IMG/VR virus record: IMGVR_UViG_3300025168_000802
Location: 1-21,452 of that record
Length of the DNA stretch: 21,452 bases
Direction: 5' to 3' (one strand)
From: a virus
Part shown: positions 14,116 to 21,266 of the stretch, piece after piece
Numbering within the stretch: position 1 is the stretch's first letter
How the letters are laid out: each line of letters starts with the position of its first letter
The notes under the pieces: generated by a model
What the model was told of the DNA's origin: nothing
What the model saw: the letters and a program-made list of their open reading frames with translations, nothing else
The model's database searches: none
Made by a program: the position numbers and the translations under genes

Positions 14116-14741
14116 TATAAAACTTCCCTAACAGCAAAAGTAATTCCGTAAGTAGATACTGCATTTGTATCCCAATTAGTTTCACTAGCTGATAATCTAA
14201 AAACACCTTTTGTATCTGCTACAGTTATTGCTAAATTATTTGTAGGACTTTCTCTTAATGCAGGTTCAATAGATAAAGTAAAGTTTCCTGAACCATCTGA
14301 ATTAGAATCTGCTGTTACCATATGCAATCTTGATGCTGTACCTGTTCCTAATTGTATATAATCACCTGCTTTTAAATATCCTGTTTTACTATTTGGCGCA
14401 CCATCACACACTAAAGTATTACCTGTTTGGTCTGCTCCATTGACTAATGGTGTTCCTGCACTTGTTCCTGCTGTACCTAAAGCAACTCTAGCATCCCAAT
14501 CTCCCAAGAACATACTGCCATACTGCCCTCTAAGGCTTACTAAAAAAGCTACAAAAGCTCTAGCATTAGCAGTACGCATGGGAGGCATAGTAACCTCGCA
14601 CTCCCACCATTCTCCTGTATACTGGTACACTTGTTGCTCTCCAGTAAATACACTTGTTGATGTGCCTATAATTCTTTTTATTCTCCAAGATGTGCCACTA
14701 GGTGCAACAGTTGCAGGAATAGTTACTGGATATGTTGTCAT
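14115..14741 (-). CDS. Distal tail protein (GTA gp12-like position)
   Basis: This 208-residue beta-rich protein has N-terminal strands (TSWRIKRIIGTSTSVFTG) leading into EQQVYQYTGEWWECEVTMPPM (35-55) and an 'ARAFVAFLVSLRGQYGSMFLGDWD' element (60-83). The 'F-T-x-EQQVY ... G-x-W--x-x-x-x-PPM' pattern recurs in phage tail proteins placed between tape measure and hub. Distal tail proteins form the hexameric ring joining the tube to the baseplate. It overlaps the tape measure gene by 4 bp (ATGA) and the hub by a TAATG junction. The family assignment rests on position as much as sequence. Confidence 0.65.
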   Translation of the reverse strand: MTTYPVTIPATVAPSGTSWRIKRIIGTSTSVFTGEQQVYQYTGEWWECEVTMPPMRTANARAFVAFLVSLRGQYGSMFLGDWDARVALGTAGTSAGTPLVNGADQTGNTLVCDGAPNSKTGYLKAGDYIQLGTGTASRLHMVTADSNSDGSGNFTLSIEPALRESPTNNLAITVADTKGVFRLSASETNWDTNAVSTYGITFAVREVL

Positions 14742-16864
14742 GAGAACGTATCAGCCATTTGACCACCCCTCTTTTTAGCATCCATAACAGCATTTACAGA
14801 TTCTTGTTTAAATTGTGGTAATAAAGCAACCATCTCTGCTCTTACTGTTTGTGATACTCCTGTTTCTATATTTATAGTTTGATTAACTGTTGCTCCACCA
14901 CCACCTGAATTTTTAAGACTTCTGTTTGTAAATATACCTCCTGATGTGTGTGGAACAAATAATTCTGGTCCTTTTTCTCCTACTAATGACGGAGTATTAG
15001 GATTGACACTTCCTCCGTTAGCAAATCCAAATATATTACCTTGACCACCAGAGCTATTAGGATTAAATCCTCCACCACCTCCTCCAAAGAATGAGCTACC
15101 AATAGATATTATCTTTCCTAAATCAAATCCTCCTCCACCACTACTACCACCACCACCAAAAGTTTTCATTATAGCTTGTTTTGCTTGTAGTTTAAGTAAG
15201 TCAGAAATAATATCTCTAATTATGCTTTTAAGACCATCTCTAAAGCCTTTCCAACCTTCTGTCATTCCTGCTAAAGCATCTGCTGTGCTATCAGCTAAGA
15301 AATCTGTTACTCTTTCTATTCCTTCAAGAGCAATCTTGCCCTCTTCAGTTGATTCTATCATAGCTACTTTTAATCTACCCATAGATAAAGCATACTCATC
15401 ATTAGTTATCTCACCTAAAGCTAAAGCCTCTCTTAAAAAATGTATTTCTTCTGCATAATCTTTAGTTACCAACCCTAATTCTTGTAATACTTTTTGTCTT
15501 TCATCATAATTTTCTTGTTCTTGTTCAGATTGAATATTTACCTGTACTTGTGCATCTTCTAAATCTCTGTAAGCATCTGCCATAGCTTGCATTAAATCTA
15601 TGCTCTCTTGTTGACTTACTAAATTTGGAAGATTCTCATTAACAAGGTCTGCACCTAATATTTTTGGTTTCTTTTTTTCTTCTACTTTCGTACTTTTAAC
15701 AACTATATCATCAATTTTTTCAAATTTATCATCTTCAAATAAATCATCATAAAGCTCTCTTACTTTTTTCATAGCTACTTCAAGTAACTCCATTTTTTCT
15801 GCTACTACTAATGCTCCAAGAGCTATAAGTCCAAGAGGTGATTTTTTTGCTATCATATTGAAAGCAAGCATTGCACCTTTTGCAGTAGTAATACCTTTAG
15901 CCAAAGTAAAAAATCCTGCGCCTAATGTAATTACTAATAAACCTAATTTTAAAGCAACAAAAGCTGTAGCTATTCTTAGTAAAGCATCCCATTCTTCATA
16001 AACAAAATTTATTGCGTCTGCTAAAGCATCCATTGCAAATACTAAACCATCACTTATAGCTTCTGCGTATCCTTGTAATTTTTCTGTATTATTAGCTAAA
16101 GTTGTATCTAAATCTTTAAAATGTCCTTTTAATGCGGCAAAAAATCCTGCATCATTAATTGCTCTTTGGAAATTAAAGACTTTATCCCCAATCATACTTA
16201 AATTACCAGAAAAAGTGTTAGCTAATTTATCTGTAATTCCTTCATTATCTGCGGCAAATTGCTCTAAAGCTAATTTTGTATCAGCTAAAGATACTTTTGT
16301 TCCTGCCGCAAAGCCTAACATAGCAGTAACACCTTTATCTCTAAAGAGGTCTGCCGCTCCTATTCCTGCACTCAATGACCTTTGAATTTGTTGAGATGTT
16401 GTTTCAAAATCTAGTCCTGTTGCGGCGGCAATAGTACCAGTCATTTCTAATAATTCACCTAATTCTACTGCATCATCTGCTACAGATAATAAACTTCCTG
16501 AACCTGCTTGAATTTCTTTTAAGCTAAATGGTACTTTAGATGCAAATTTAGACATTGTTTCAAAGGCTTTTCCACCTTCTTCTGCTGATTTAAATAAAGT
16601 TTCAAATCTAATTTGCAAACTTTCTATATCATTACCTACTTTAACTAAAGACCTTATTCCTGCTCCTACTCCTAGACCTATTAAAGCTCCTTTAAGACTA
16701 AAAATAGCTTTACCCACACCTTGCATTTGTGTTTTAACCTTCATGAAATGTCTATTCATTAAGGTTGTTGATTGTTTACTGGCATTTGATGCTTGTTTTA
16801 AACCTCTTTTGAGGTCTTTCATGTCAGCTTCTATGCGTACTATGAGTTTATCTACAGTTGCCAT
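14738..16864 (-). CDS. Tape measure protein
   Basis: This 708-residue protein has the classic layout: a helical N-terminus (ADMKDLKRGLKQASNASKQS, about 14-33), a hydrophobic glycine-rich segment (about 52-74), and the conserved LQIRFETLFKSAEEGGKAFE (83-102) and VPFSLKEIQAG (111-121) motifs. A second hydrophobic region follows (about 295-330). Next are long Glu/Gln/Lys coiled coils and a polyglycine/serine linker leading to a C-terminal SLVGEKGPELFVPH motif. At about 1.5 angstrom per residue the tail would be near 106 nm (inference). The start overlaps the stop of the frameshifted chaperone frame (TAATG). No lytic peptidase motif is visible, consistent with the separate NlpC/P60-like gene. Confidence 0.88.
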   Translation of the reverse strand: MATVDKLIVRIEADMKDLKRGLKQASNASKQSTTLMNRHFMKVKTQMQGVGKAIFSLKGALIGLGVGAGIRSLVKVGNDIESLQIRFETLFKSAEEGGKAFETMSKFASKVPFSLKEIQAGSGSLLSVADDAVELGELLEMTGTIAAATGLDFETTSQQIQRSLSAGIGAADLFRDKGVTAMLGFAAGTKVSLADTKLALEQFAADNEGITDKLANTFSGNLSMIGDKVFNFQRAINDAGFFAALKGHFKDLDTTLANNTEKLQGYAEAISDGLVFAMDALADAINFVYEEWDALLRIATAFVALKLGLLVITLGAGFFTLAKGITTAKGAMLAFNMIAKKSPLGLIALGALVVAEKMELLEVAMKKVRELYDDLFEDDKFEKIDDIVVKSTKVEEKKKPKILGADLVNENLPNLVSQQESIDLMQAMADAYRDLEDAQVQVNIQSEQEQENYDERQKVLQELGLVTKDYAEEIHFLREALALGEITNDEYALSMGRLKVAMIESTEEGKIALEGIERVTDFLADSTADALAGMTEGWKGFRDGLKSIIRDIISDLLKLQAKQAIMKTFGGGGSSGGGGFDLGKIISIGSSFFGGGGGGFNPNSSGGQGNIFGFANGGSVNPNTPSLVGEKGPELFVPHTSGGIFTNRSLKNSGGGGATVNQTINIETGVSQTVRAEMVALLPQFKQESVNAVMDAKKRGGQMADTFS

Positions 16865-17076
16865 TAGTCTGGATATACCTCCATCATTTCTTTAAGGTCG
16901 TCTTTTTGCATAGGAGCTTCTTTGCCACCATTAAATTCTTGGAAACCTTCTATGGCTAAATTTAATTCTATTAAACTCATATCCCAAAACTCCTTTGGTG
17001 GTATATGAAGCATTCCAATTCCGATTTGTATATATCGTTGCCAGTCTAATCGGTCTGATTTGACACCGCTTCTACG
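16864..17076 (-). CDS. Tail assembly chaperone second frame (PF09550-like), reached by -1 frameshift
   Basis: This frame has no good start of its own. It is closed upstream by a TGA just before the slippery site and stops at TAA 16866-16864. Read from the slip point it gives 70 codons containing DWQRYIQIGIGMLHIPPKEFW (residues 11-31 after the slip), followed by DMSLIELNLAIEGF. That is the core of the small GTA/phage tail assembly chaperone family PF09550 ('W--L-x2-G---L-x-x-P-x-x-FW-x-x-x-x-x-EL'). It sits in the -1 frame relative to the upstream chaperone. Fused after 113 upstream residues it would make a 183-residue protein, the equivalent of lambda gpGT. An internal ATG (GMLH) could make a truncated form but has no clear RBS. 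Confidence 0.82.
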   Translation of the reverse strand, partial: RRSGVKSDRLDWQRYIQIGIGMLHIPPKEFWDMSLIELNLAIEGFQEFNGGKEAPMQKDDLKEMMEVYPD

Positions 17077-17414
17077 TTTTTTTCAGAATCTTCTTCTTCA
17101 TCTTTGTTGCCACCTGTAATAGCATTAGCAAGAATTTCTCCTGTGACTTTTATGCCTTCTGTTAAACCTGATTCAAATACTAACTCACCTATTTCTTTTT
17201 GTGTCATGTTATTACCACCTGCTCTAATAGCTATTGATAATACTGTTACACAATCTGTTATAGAAAGATTACTATTCATAAGCTCTGTTGCTAACTTTAG
17301 AATAGGTCTTCCTGTGCCTGCCTCAATCCTCATAATACCATCTAGTGTTAGTCTAGTGTTGTACTCAGTATTATTTAGATTTACCTTTAGTTCTCCTCGA
17401 AATTTGTTCGCCAT
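17046..17414 (-). CDS. Tail assembly chaperone (GTA gp10-like, PF11836-type)
   Basis: This 122-residue protein begins with a beta-strand pair (FRGELKVNLNNTEYNTRLTLDGIMRIEAG) followed by helices and an IGELVFESGLTEG segment. It matches the pattern of GTA gene 10-type tail tube-associated proteins, placed between major tail protein and tape measure. These act as chaperones for the tape measure in tail assembly. The acidic tail (DEEEDSEKN) carries the A_AAA_AAC slippery heptamer. It ends in NVEAVSNQTD when translation stays in frame. A strong RBS (AGGAG, 7 bp before the ATG) fixes the start, although the gene overlaps the upstream frame by 44 bp. Confidence 0.8.
   Translation of the reverse strand: MANKFRGELKVNLNNTEYNTRLTLDGIMRIEAGTGRPILKLATELMNSNLSITDCVTVLSIAIRAGGNNMTQKEIGELVFESGLTEGIKVTGEILANAITGGNKDEEEDSEKNVEAVSNQTD
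17076..17082 (-). promoter_or_regulatory. Programmed -1 frameshift site A_AAA_AAC
   Basis: Minus-strand bases 17082 to 17076 read A AAA AAC, in register with the chaperone codons GAA AAA AAC. A slip of one base back after AAC makes the next codon CGT at 17076-17074, and the frame is then open for 70 codons. A heptamer of this X_XXY_YYZ form at this place, just before the tape measure gene, is the standard siphovirus arrangement. I did not find a strong downstream pseudoknot by eye. Confidence 0.75.
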
Positions 17415-17622
17415 CTTCTACTCCTAATGTTAAAGTTTCACCTCTATCACCATCATTGGTAATAGTCTTAACAATGAAATCTTTACTATTAGATGTAACT
17501 GTTGAACCAACTTCAATTCCTTCAATATAAGGTATTGTAATTATAACAGTATCGTTGGACTTATTCATTTGTCCTTCTACAGTTTCACCTGAAACAACGA
17601 TTTCACTTTTAATCCATGACAT
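17371..17622 (-). CDS. Small beta-rich hypothetical tail-region protein
   Basis: This 83-residue protein appears to be mostly beta strand (VVSGETVEG, DTVIITIPYI, VGSTVTSNSKDFIVKTITNDGDRGETLTLG) with a basic C-terminus (ISRRTKGKSK). It has no family I recognise. It lies between the major tail protein and the tail chaperone, and overlaps the chaperone start by 44 bp. Its start is supported by an AGGAG-type RBS upstream of the ATG at 17622. The GTA has no obvious equivalent here. A role in tail assembly is inferred from position only. Confidence 0.55.
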   Translation of the reverse strand: MSWIKSEIVVSGETVEGQMNKSNDTVIITIPYIEGIEVGSTVTSNSKDFIVKTITNDGDRGETLTLGVEDGEQISRRTKGKSK

Positions 17623-17638
17623 GTTCTATGCTCCTAAA

Positions 17639-18052
17639 TTATACAGTTGCAAAAGTAATAGCACCAGAACTTTCAAATGCGAAAGAATAGGTTACTTCAC
17701 CATTATACTCACCTGCATATTCTAATGATGTTAATTGAAACTTTCCTGTGTAAGTTCCAAAATCTGGGATTAAGAATTGATAGTTAGTCAATGCCGCTTG
17801 GTTCATATCTCCTTGAAGTGTAGCTTCTGAAGCAGAATCAGTAAATACCCCTGAACCACTTACACTCATTGACATTATACCACCATTAGCTAATAAAGTT
17901 CTAGCTGTACCACTATCTTTGTTTGTTATATCAACAGTTTCATCATTAATAGATATACTTGTTGACCTCATTCCTCCTATAGTAGTGAAAACTTCTGGTG
18001 AAGCCGCATTACCTAGTTTCATTAAGAGGGACCTACCTTTTTGTGCCGCCAT
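17639..18052 (-). CDS. Major tail tube protein (TP901-1 family)
   Basis: This 137-residue protein matches the TP901-1-type major tail protein pattern (PF06199). It starts MAAQKGRSLLMKLGNA-x3-EVFTTIGGMRSTSISINDETVDITNKD (approximately residues 1-45). A SMSVSGSGVFTDSAS motif follows, and the closing strands are KFQLTSLEYAGEYNGEVTYSFAFESSG. The length is typical for the family. It forms the repeated hexameric rings of the tail tube. An AAGGAG RBS precedes the ATG. In the GTA this is the gene 9 position. Confidence 0.9.
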   Translation of the reverse strand: MAAQKGRSLLMKLGNAASPEVFTTIGGMRSTSISINDETVDITNKDSGTARTLLANGGIMSMSVSGSGVFTDSASEATLQGDMNQAALTNYQFLIPDFGTYTGKFQLTSLEYAGEYNGEVTYSFAFESSGAITFATV

Positions 18053-18067
18053 TTCGTATACTCCTTG

Positions 18068-18469
18068 TTATTGGTCAGTTATAAATGCTCTAAAACGCAT
18101 TATGCCATGCCTCGTTACACCATCTCCATCTATGACTTGCGTTGTAAACTCACACCTCAAGTCTATCAGATTAGCTCCCGAAACGCTAAGAGAATATTCA
18201 TGTAATAATAAATAAACCCTACTCATTATATCTTTTAGCGTTTTCATGCCTTGATATGCACTCCAAACATCAACAGTAAAAATATAATCTCTTGCATCTA
18301 ATGTTTTACTTCCATCATCTACAGATGTGCCTTCGCCTATAACTACACAAGGCAAAACTGTATCTTCTGGAACAGCATCAAACACTCCTGTTACTAAATC
18401 ACCTAAAGCTGAATCCCCATTTAAGCGAGAATACAAAGCAGTCTGTAATGCAAATGCGTGTAGAGCCAT
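18068..18469 (-). CDS. Tail terminator (DUF3168)
   Basis: This 133-residue protein has the DUF3168 pattern. An N-terminal helix (LHAFALQTALYSRLNGDSAL) is followed by a turn at VTGVFDAVPEDTVLPCVVIGEGTS. The core strands are YIFTVDVWSAYQGMKTLKDIMSRV and the last strand reads GIMRFRAFIT. DUF3168 proteins cap the tail tube and join it to the neck. It occupies the GTA gene 8 position, next to the major tail protein, and its ATG overlaps the upstream stop (TAATG). Confidence 0.85.
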   Translation of the reverse strand: MALHAFALQTALYSRLNGDSALGDLVTGVFDAVPEDTVLPCVVIGEGTSVDDGSKTLDARDYIFTVDVWSAYQGMKTLKDIMSRVYLLLHEYSLSVSGANLIDLRCEFTTQVIDGDGVTRHGIMRFRAFITDQ

Positions 18470-18768
18470 TAGATTAAAACCTTTGCTATATCGTCATCTT
18501 TTCCAATAATTCTGCCGACTATATCGTCATGAATCCATGTATCATCTAATGGAGTAGCAACTGCAATAATATCTTTGCTATTGTTATCGCTTGAACCCAC
18601 TACATAATCTCCAATTTTAAATTCATTACTATACATCTTTAACTCGTAAATTCCTGTAGTTTTTACTTCTACAGGAGTTACAGAATCATCTACAATAACA
18701 AAAACTTTGGCTTTATCTATAGTATCTGATAAATCTCCATTCATATCGAATGCCATTAATCTCATCAT
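18469..18768 (-). CDS. Small hypothetical neck-region protein
   Basis: The frame could begin at an ATG at 18819, but that lies inside the upstream membrane-protein gene. The doublet ATGATG at 18768 and 18765, 3 bp after the upstream stop, is the more likely start, giving 99 or 98 residues. The protein looks beta-barrel-like (KAKVFVIVDDSVTPVEV, IYELKMYSNEFKIGDYVVGSS, DDIVGRIIGKDDDIAKVLI). I do not recognise a family. Its position between a tail-terminator gene and the HK97 gp10-like gene suggests a structural or assembly role. Confidence 0.55.
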   Translation of the reverse strand: MMRLMAFDMNGDLSDTIDKAKVFVIVDDSVTPVEVKTTGIYELKMYSNEFKIGDYVVGSSDNNSKDIIAVATPLDDTWIHDDIVGRIIGKDDDIAKVLI

Positions 18769-18770
18769 TG

Positions 18771-18938
18771 TTATTTCTTTTCGCCTTTTATAAAGCCTAT
18801 TGCACCACAAGCTCCACATCCTAACATTGCTATTGTCTGTAAAAGGTCATTTGGTATAATAACACCTCCCATTGCTAACACTCCACTTAGTGCCGCATAA
18901 GATGATGGTTCTTTAAATCTTTCTATTATTTTCTCCAT
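18771..18938 (-). CDS. Small two-TM membrane protein in the neck-gene cluster
   Basis: This 55-residue frame runs from ATG 18938 to TAA 18771. A strong AGGAGG lies 9 bp before the ATG and the stop is 3 bp from the next start, so it looks like a genuine gene. Residues 1-10 are charged (MEKIIERFKE). Then PSSYAALSGVLAMGGVIIP and NDLLQTIAMLGCGACGAIGF form two short hydrophobic helices, and the end is KGEKK. Similar small 'EPSTYAGLAGL' membrane proteins occur in marine phage structural clusters. It could be a holin-like or antiholin protein, but it is far from the lysis genes, so the function is open. Confidence 0.65.
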   Translation of the reverse strand: MEKIIERFKEPSSYAALSGVLAMGGVIIPNDLLQTIAMLGCGACGAIGFIKGEKK

Positions 18939-18951
18939 ATTCTTGTCCTCC

Positions 18952-19395
18952 TTATTTTAAGCCATTTTTGATAGCTTTTGTTAATTGTTGTTCGTACTTT
19001 TTTCTTGATTCTTCAGCGGCAGGTTGCATAAAAGGTCTTGCCGCCATTTTTATAGTACCAAACTCTAATGCTTCACTATAGTCAGCATTACTAATAATGT
19101 CAGCACCTAACTTGTTTCCATCTATTTTTACTACTATTTGTGATGCTAAAAATCCTGAATCACTTGCAGGTGGGTCGCCTGCTTTAGATACATTTATAGT
19201 TCTTTTTGGGTCATATCTTGTTGTTTGACCACCTGACCTAGAATTTTGAAGGATAGATTGAACTGCTATGTTTCTAATATTATTAGCTATAGAATTTACA
19301 ACTCTCTCAACATTTCTTTGCGTTGATGAAGATTGCTTTCTTATTCTATTATCAAATCCACTTTGATTCATTACTTTTAATTTAAAGCCTGCCAT
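18952..19395 (-). CDS. HK97 gp10-like tail completion/neck protein
   Basis: I chose the ATG at 19395 (protein starts MAGFKLKVMN; 147 residues), which overlaps the upstream stop as TAATG; an ATG at 19440 would put 15 extra residues inside the previous gene. The sequence shows the HK97 gp10 pattern (PF04883): a long N-terminal helix (NIRNIAVQSILQNSRSGG), a DPKRTINVSKAGDPPASDSGFLASQI segment (about 76-101), ADYSEALEFGTIKMAARPFMQPA and a helical C-terminus. Proteins of this family complete the tail or neck. The upstream adaptor and downstream DUF3168 fit this role. Confidence 0.85.
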   Translation of the reverse strand: MAGFKLKVMNQSGFDNRIRKQSSSTQRNVERVVNSIANNIRNIAVQSILQNSRSGGQTTRYDPKRTINVSKAGDPPASDSGFLASQIVVKIDGNKLGADIISNADYSEALEFGTIKMAARPFMQPAAEESRKKYEQQLTKAIKNGLK

Positions 19396-19766
19396 TATAA
19401 ATCTGCATCTCCTCCCTCTGTGCAACGGAACAACAACCATCTATCTCTTTCTTCTAAAGTATATACATATTTAACTGAGAGCAGTCGTGTTGTTCCGAAG
19501 TCATTCCAAGAGATACGCATTTGACCACCATTAGCTTTAAAGTTTATATTGCTATAATACCTAGTGTATACATCATGCGTTAATGTATGGTCTATTCTTC
19601 CTGCTTTATAAGCATTATCTCCATTGGTAGGCTTAACACTTGCAAATAAAGTTCTAGTAGTACCCCAAGAAGAAGTGTATCCTCCTCCTGCGTCTGTTGA
19701 CCTGCTTCTGCTTTGCAGTATTACTGAGAATTGTAAATCACCTATTGCGACTGATTGTTTAGCCAT
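19395..19766 (-). CDS. Phage head-tail joining protein (PF05521-like)
   Basis: This 123-residue beta-rich protein starts with the family-like LQFSVILQSRSRSTDAGGGYTSSW and continues with TLFASVKPTNGDNAYKAGRID. The THDVYTRY segment and the closing RLLSVKYVYTLEERDRWLLFRCTEG are typical of head-tail joining (stopper) proteins. It occupies the GTA gene 7 position. It closes the portal after packaging and provides the surface for tail attachment. Its start overlaps the stop of the upstream connector gene. Confidence 0.82.
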   Translation of the reverse strand: MAKQSVAIGDLQFSVILQSRSRSTDAGGGYTSSWGTTRTLFASVKPTNGDNAYKAGRIDHTLTHDVYTRYYSNINFKANGGQMRISWNDFGTTRLLSVKYVYTLEERDRWLLFRCTEGGDADL

Positions 19767-20440
19767 TAACTAAATCCTATGCCGAACCTTGTAACTTTAT
19801 AGGGTCTTAAGAGTGAACTTATTAACCCAGATACATTAGATGTACTTTCACCTTTTAATATAGGTTCTGGATTCTCAAAATAATTAACTGCCATAACAGT
19901 TATTGCTTGTTTAATAGGTGTAGGTACTGTAGATGCCGCTGTACCATAACCTGCATCATAAGTAACTTCTATAGCATTAGCTACTCTTAATAGATTATCC
20001 CAAGTTTGCCCTGTTCTAAGAATAATTCTTGGGATTGGTGATTGACTGTCTACATAATAAGTTGATGCCGCTACTGTTGTTGCATTATTACTATCATCAA
20101 AAGTTTTTACATGAGTAACAGAAATTAAAGGAGGTCTAGGCAAATAAATTGCATTTCCTATTCTGTTCATGTATGGACCAACTGTTATTCCCTCAGTATA
20201 AGGCAGAGAATCATCTGCTGAACCATAACCATATGGATAAGCATCTAAACCTAATTTTAAAGTTTCTTTAGTTAGTGTTCTTTGCAACATCTCCATAACT
20301 ACTTTGGTAGCAACATCTCTACAAGTGCCTATAAGTGTATTATGTGTGCTATCACTATCTGGAATCCTTAATGCTGACTTTACTTCATTAGTAGAAACAA
20401 CGTCAGTTGTATAAGAAGTTGTAGTAGTTAATCCTGACAT
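19766..20440 (-). CDS. Head-tail connector / adaptor (phiE125 gp8-like)
   Basis: This 224-residue protein has the phiE125 gp8/GTA gp6 pattern: EVKSALRIPDSDSTHNTLIG (19-38), a helical MEMLQRTLTKETLKLGLDAYP, then 'IYLPRPPLISVTHVKTFD' and 'IEVTYDAGYG ... VPTPIKQAITVMAVNYFENPEP'. The C-terminal LLRPYKVTRFGIG is typical of this adaptor family. It forms the first ring below the portal. Its ATG has an AGGA-type RBS within the 32-bp gap upstream. The conserved motifs are intact. Confidence 0.87.
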   Translation of the reverse strand: MSGLTTTTSYTTDVVSTNEVKSALRIPDSDSTHNTLIGTCRDVATKVVMEMLQRTLTKETLKLGLDAYPYGYGSADDSLPYTEGITVGPYMNRIGNAIYLPRPPLISVTHVKTFDDSNNATTVAASTYYVDSQSPIPRIILRTGQTWDNLLRVANAIEVTYDAGYGTAASTVPTPIKQAITVMAVNYFENPEPILKGESTSNVSGLISSLLRPYKVTRFGIGFS

Positions 20441-20472
20441 TTTGTTATCCTGTAAATTATTTTATATCAATA

Positions 20473-20706
20473 TTATTTTTTGTTAGTAGGCTTAATAACT
20501 TTTTTTTCTATAGGTTTTACTATTTTAATTTCTTTTACTGGAGCTTCTTTTAACTCTTCTGCATAATCCATAGAAATCCAAGCAATAGCTATATCTTTTG
20601 ACCATTCTTCATTCATGTCATATGTTTTACCCTCATCATAACTCATAGTTACATTACCAAGAGCAGAATTTGCACCATCTACAGTTTTTTTCATTTTAAT
20701 TTTCAT
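20473..20706 (-). CDS. Small hypothetical protein between capsid module and connector
   Basis: This 77-residue protein has an N-terminal part that looks beta-rich (IKMKKTVDGANSALGNVTMSYDEGKTYDMNEEW), followed by a helix and a strongly basic, proline- and lysine-rich tail. Similar small proteins of the form 'MKIKMKKTVDGS ... GKTYD' lie between capsid and connector genes in related phages, but I know no function. It is the first gene after the terminator hairpin, so it may need its own promoter or depend on read-through. Confidence 0.6.
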   Translation of the reverse strand: MKIKMKKTVDGANSALGNVTMSYDEGKTYDMNEEWSKDIAIAWISMDYAEELKEAPVKEIKIVKPIEKKVIKPTNKK

Positions 20707-20722
20707 AATAAATACTTTCTTT

Positions 20723-20757
20723 AAAAATAAGGGGGAGTATAAATTATCTCCCCCTTA
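20723..20757 (-). terminator. Intrinsic terminator after the capsid/decoration genes
   Basis: A perfect 10-bp stem, TAAGGGGGAG (20728-20737) and CTCCCCCTTA (20748-20757), surrounds a 10-base AT loop. On the minus strand the stem is followed by TTTTT (20727-20723). The strong GC core in otherwise AT-rich DNA and the following U-run make this a convincing rho-independent terminator for transcripts coming from the capsid side. Confidence 0.9.
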
Positions 20758-20767
20758 AAGTTATGGT

Positions 20768-21244
20768 TTAGTGTCCAGTTGGAGTACCATCATTTCCACC
20801 TGATTCTGGTAGATGGATTTTTCTAGTAAGTGCATTAATAGCTAAAGGTGTACCACTTGAGTGATTTCCTGCCGCTATTATATTAACTCTTACATATCTT
20901 TTTCCACCTGCATATCCGATTTGATAATTAGCATCATCTTCTGCTCCATCATCAACAGTTGCAAAAATTCCATTTGCGTCTACTGTGCCATAAGTTACAT
21001 CTGAAGCTGATGTTACATTTGCAAATCCAGAACCTGAAACGTCTGAATGTTGTAATGCAAAATCATACTTTAATGAACCAGACAAAGTATCAGCAGATGT
21101 ACCTACACAAACTTGCAACATAATACCTTGAGTTGTTGCTGTATCATGCTCTGCACTATTTACTGTTGCCGCATTTGATGTATTTACTATTGGTTTTAAC
21201 AACTGAAAGGACTTAATGTTGTTTGCTAAATCTTTAGTTGACAT
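20768..21244 (-). CDS. Probable capsid decoration / head protein
   Basis: This 158-residue protein starts MSTKDLANNIKSFQLLKP and is rich in Ala, Gly, Ser and Thr with strong beta character, including a conserved-looking YDFALQHSDVSGSGFANV region. The last strand, GGKRYVRVNIIAAGNHSSGTPLAINALTRKIHLP, resembles a family found just after the major capsid gene in marine siphoviruses. It is probably a head decoration or stabilising protein. A terminator follows immediately, so it is the last gene of a capsid transcription unit. An AAAGGA RBS lies upstream of the ATG. Confidence 0.6.
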   Translation of the reverse strand: MSTKDLANNIKSFQLLKPIVNTSNAATVNSAEHDTATTQGIMLQVCVGTSADTLSGSLKYDFALQHSDVSGSGFANVTSASDVTYGTVDANGIFATVDDGAEDDANYQIGYAGGKRYVRVNIIAAGNHSSGTPLAINALTRKIHLPESGGNDGTPTGH

Positions 21245-21266
21245 ATTATTTTCCTTTATTTTAAAA

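Noticed and set aside
14941-15180. Short repeats of CCACCACC/CCTCCACC as regulatory repeats
   Set aside because: They are the reverse of glycine codon runs in the tape measure linker (and at 9391-9411 in the fibre), so coding composition explains them.
18769-18819. ATG start at 18819 for the small neck-region protein
   Set aside because: It would lie inside the 55-residue membrane protein gene, and the extra residues (WSLWCNRLYKRRKE) look like an out-of-frame reading of that gene.
19396-19440. ATG start at 19440 for the HK97 gp10-like protein
   Set aside because: The first 15 residues overlap the conserved end of the head-tail joining gene and do not fit the family start, whereas MAGFKLKV does.
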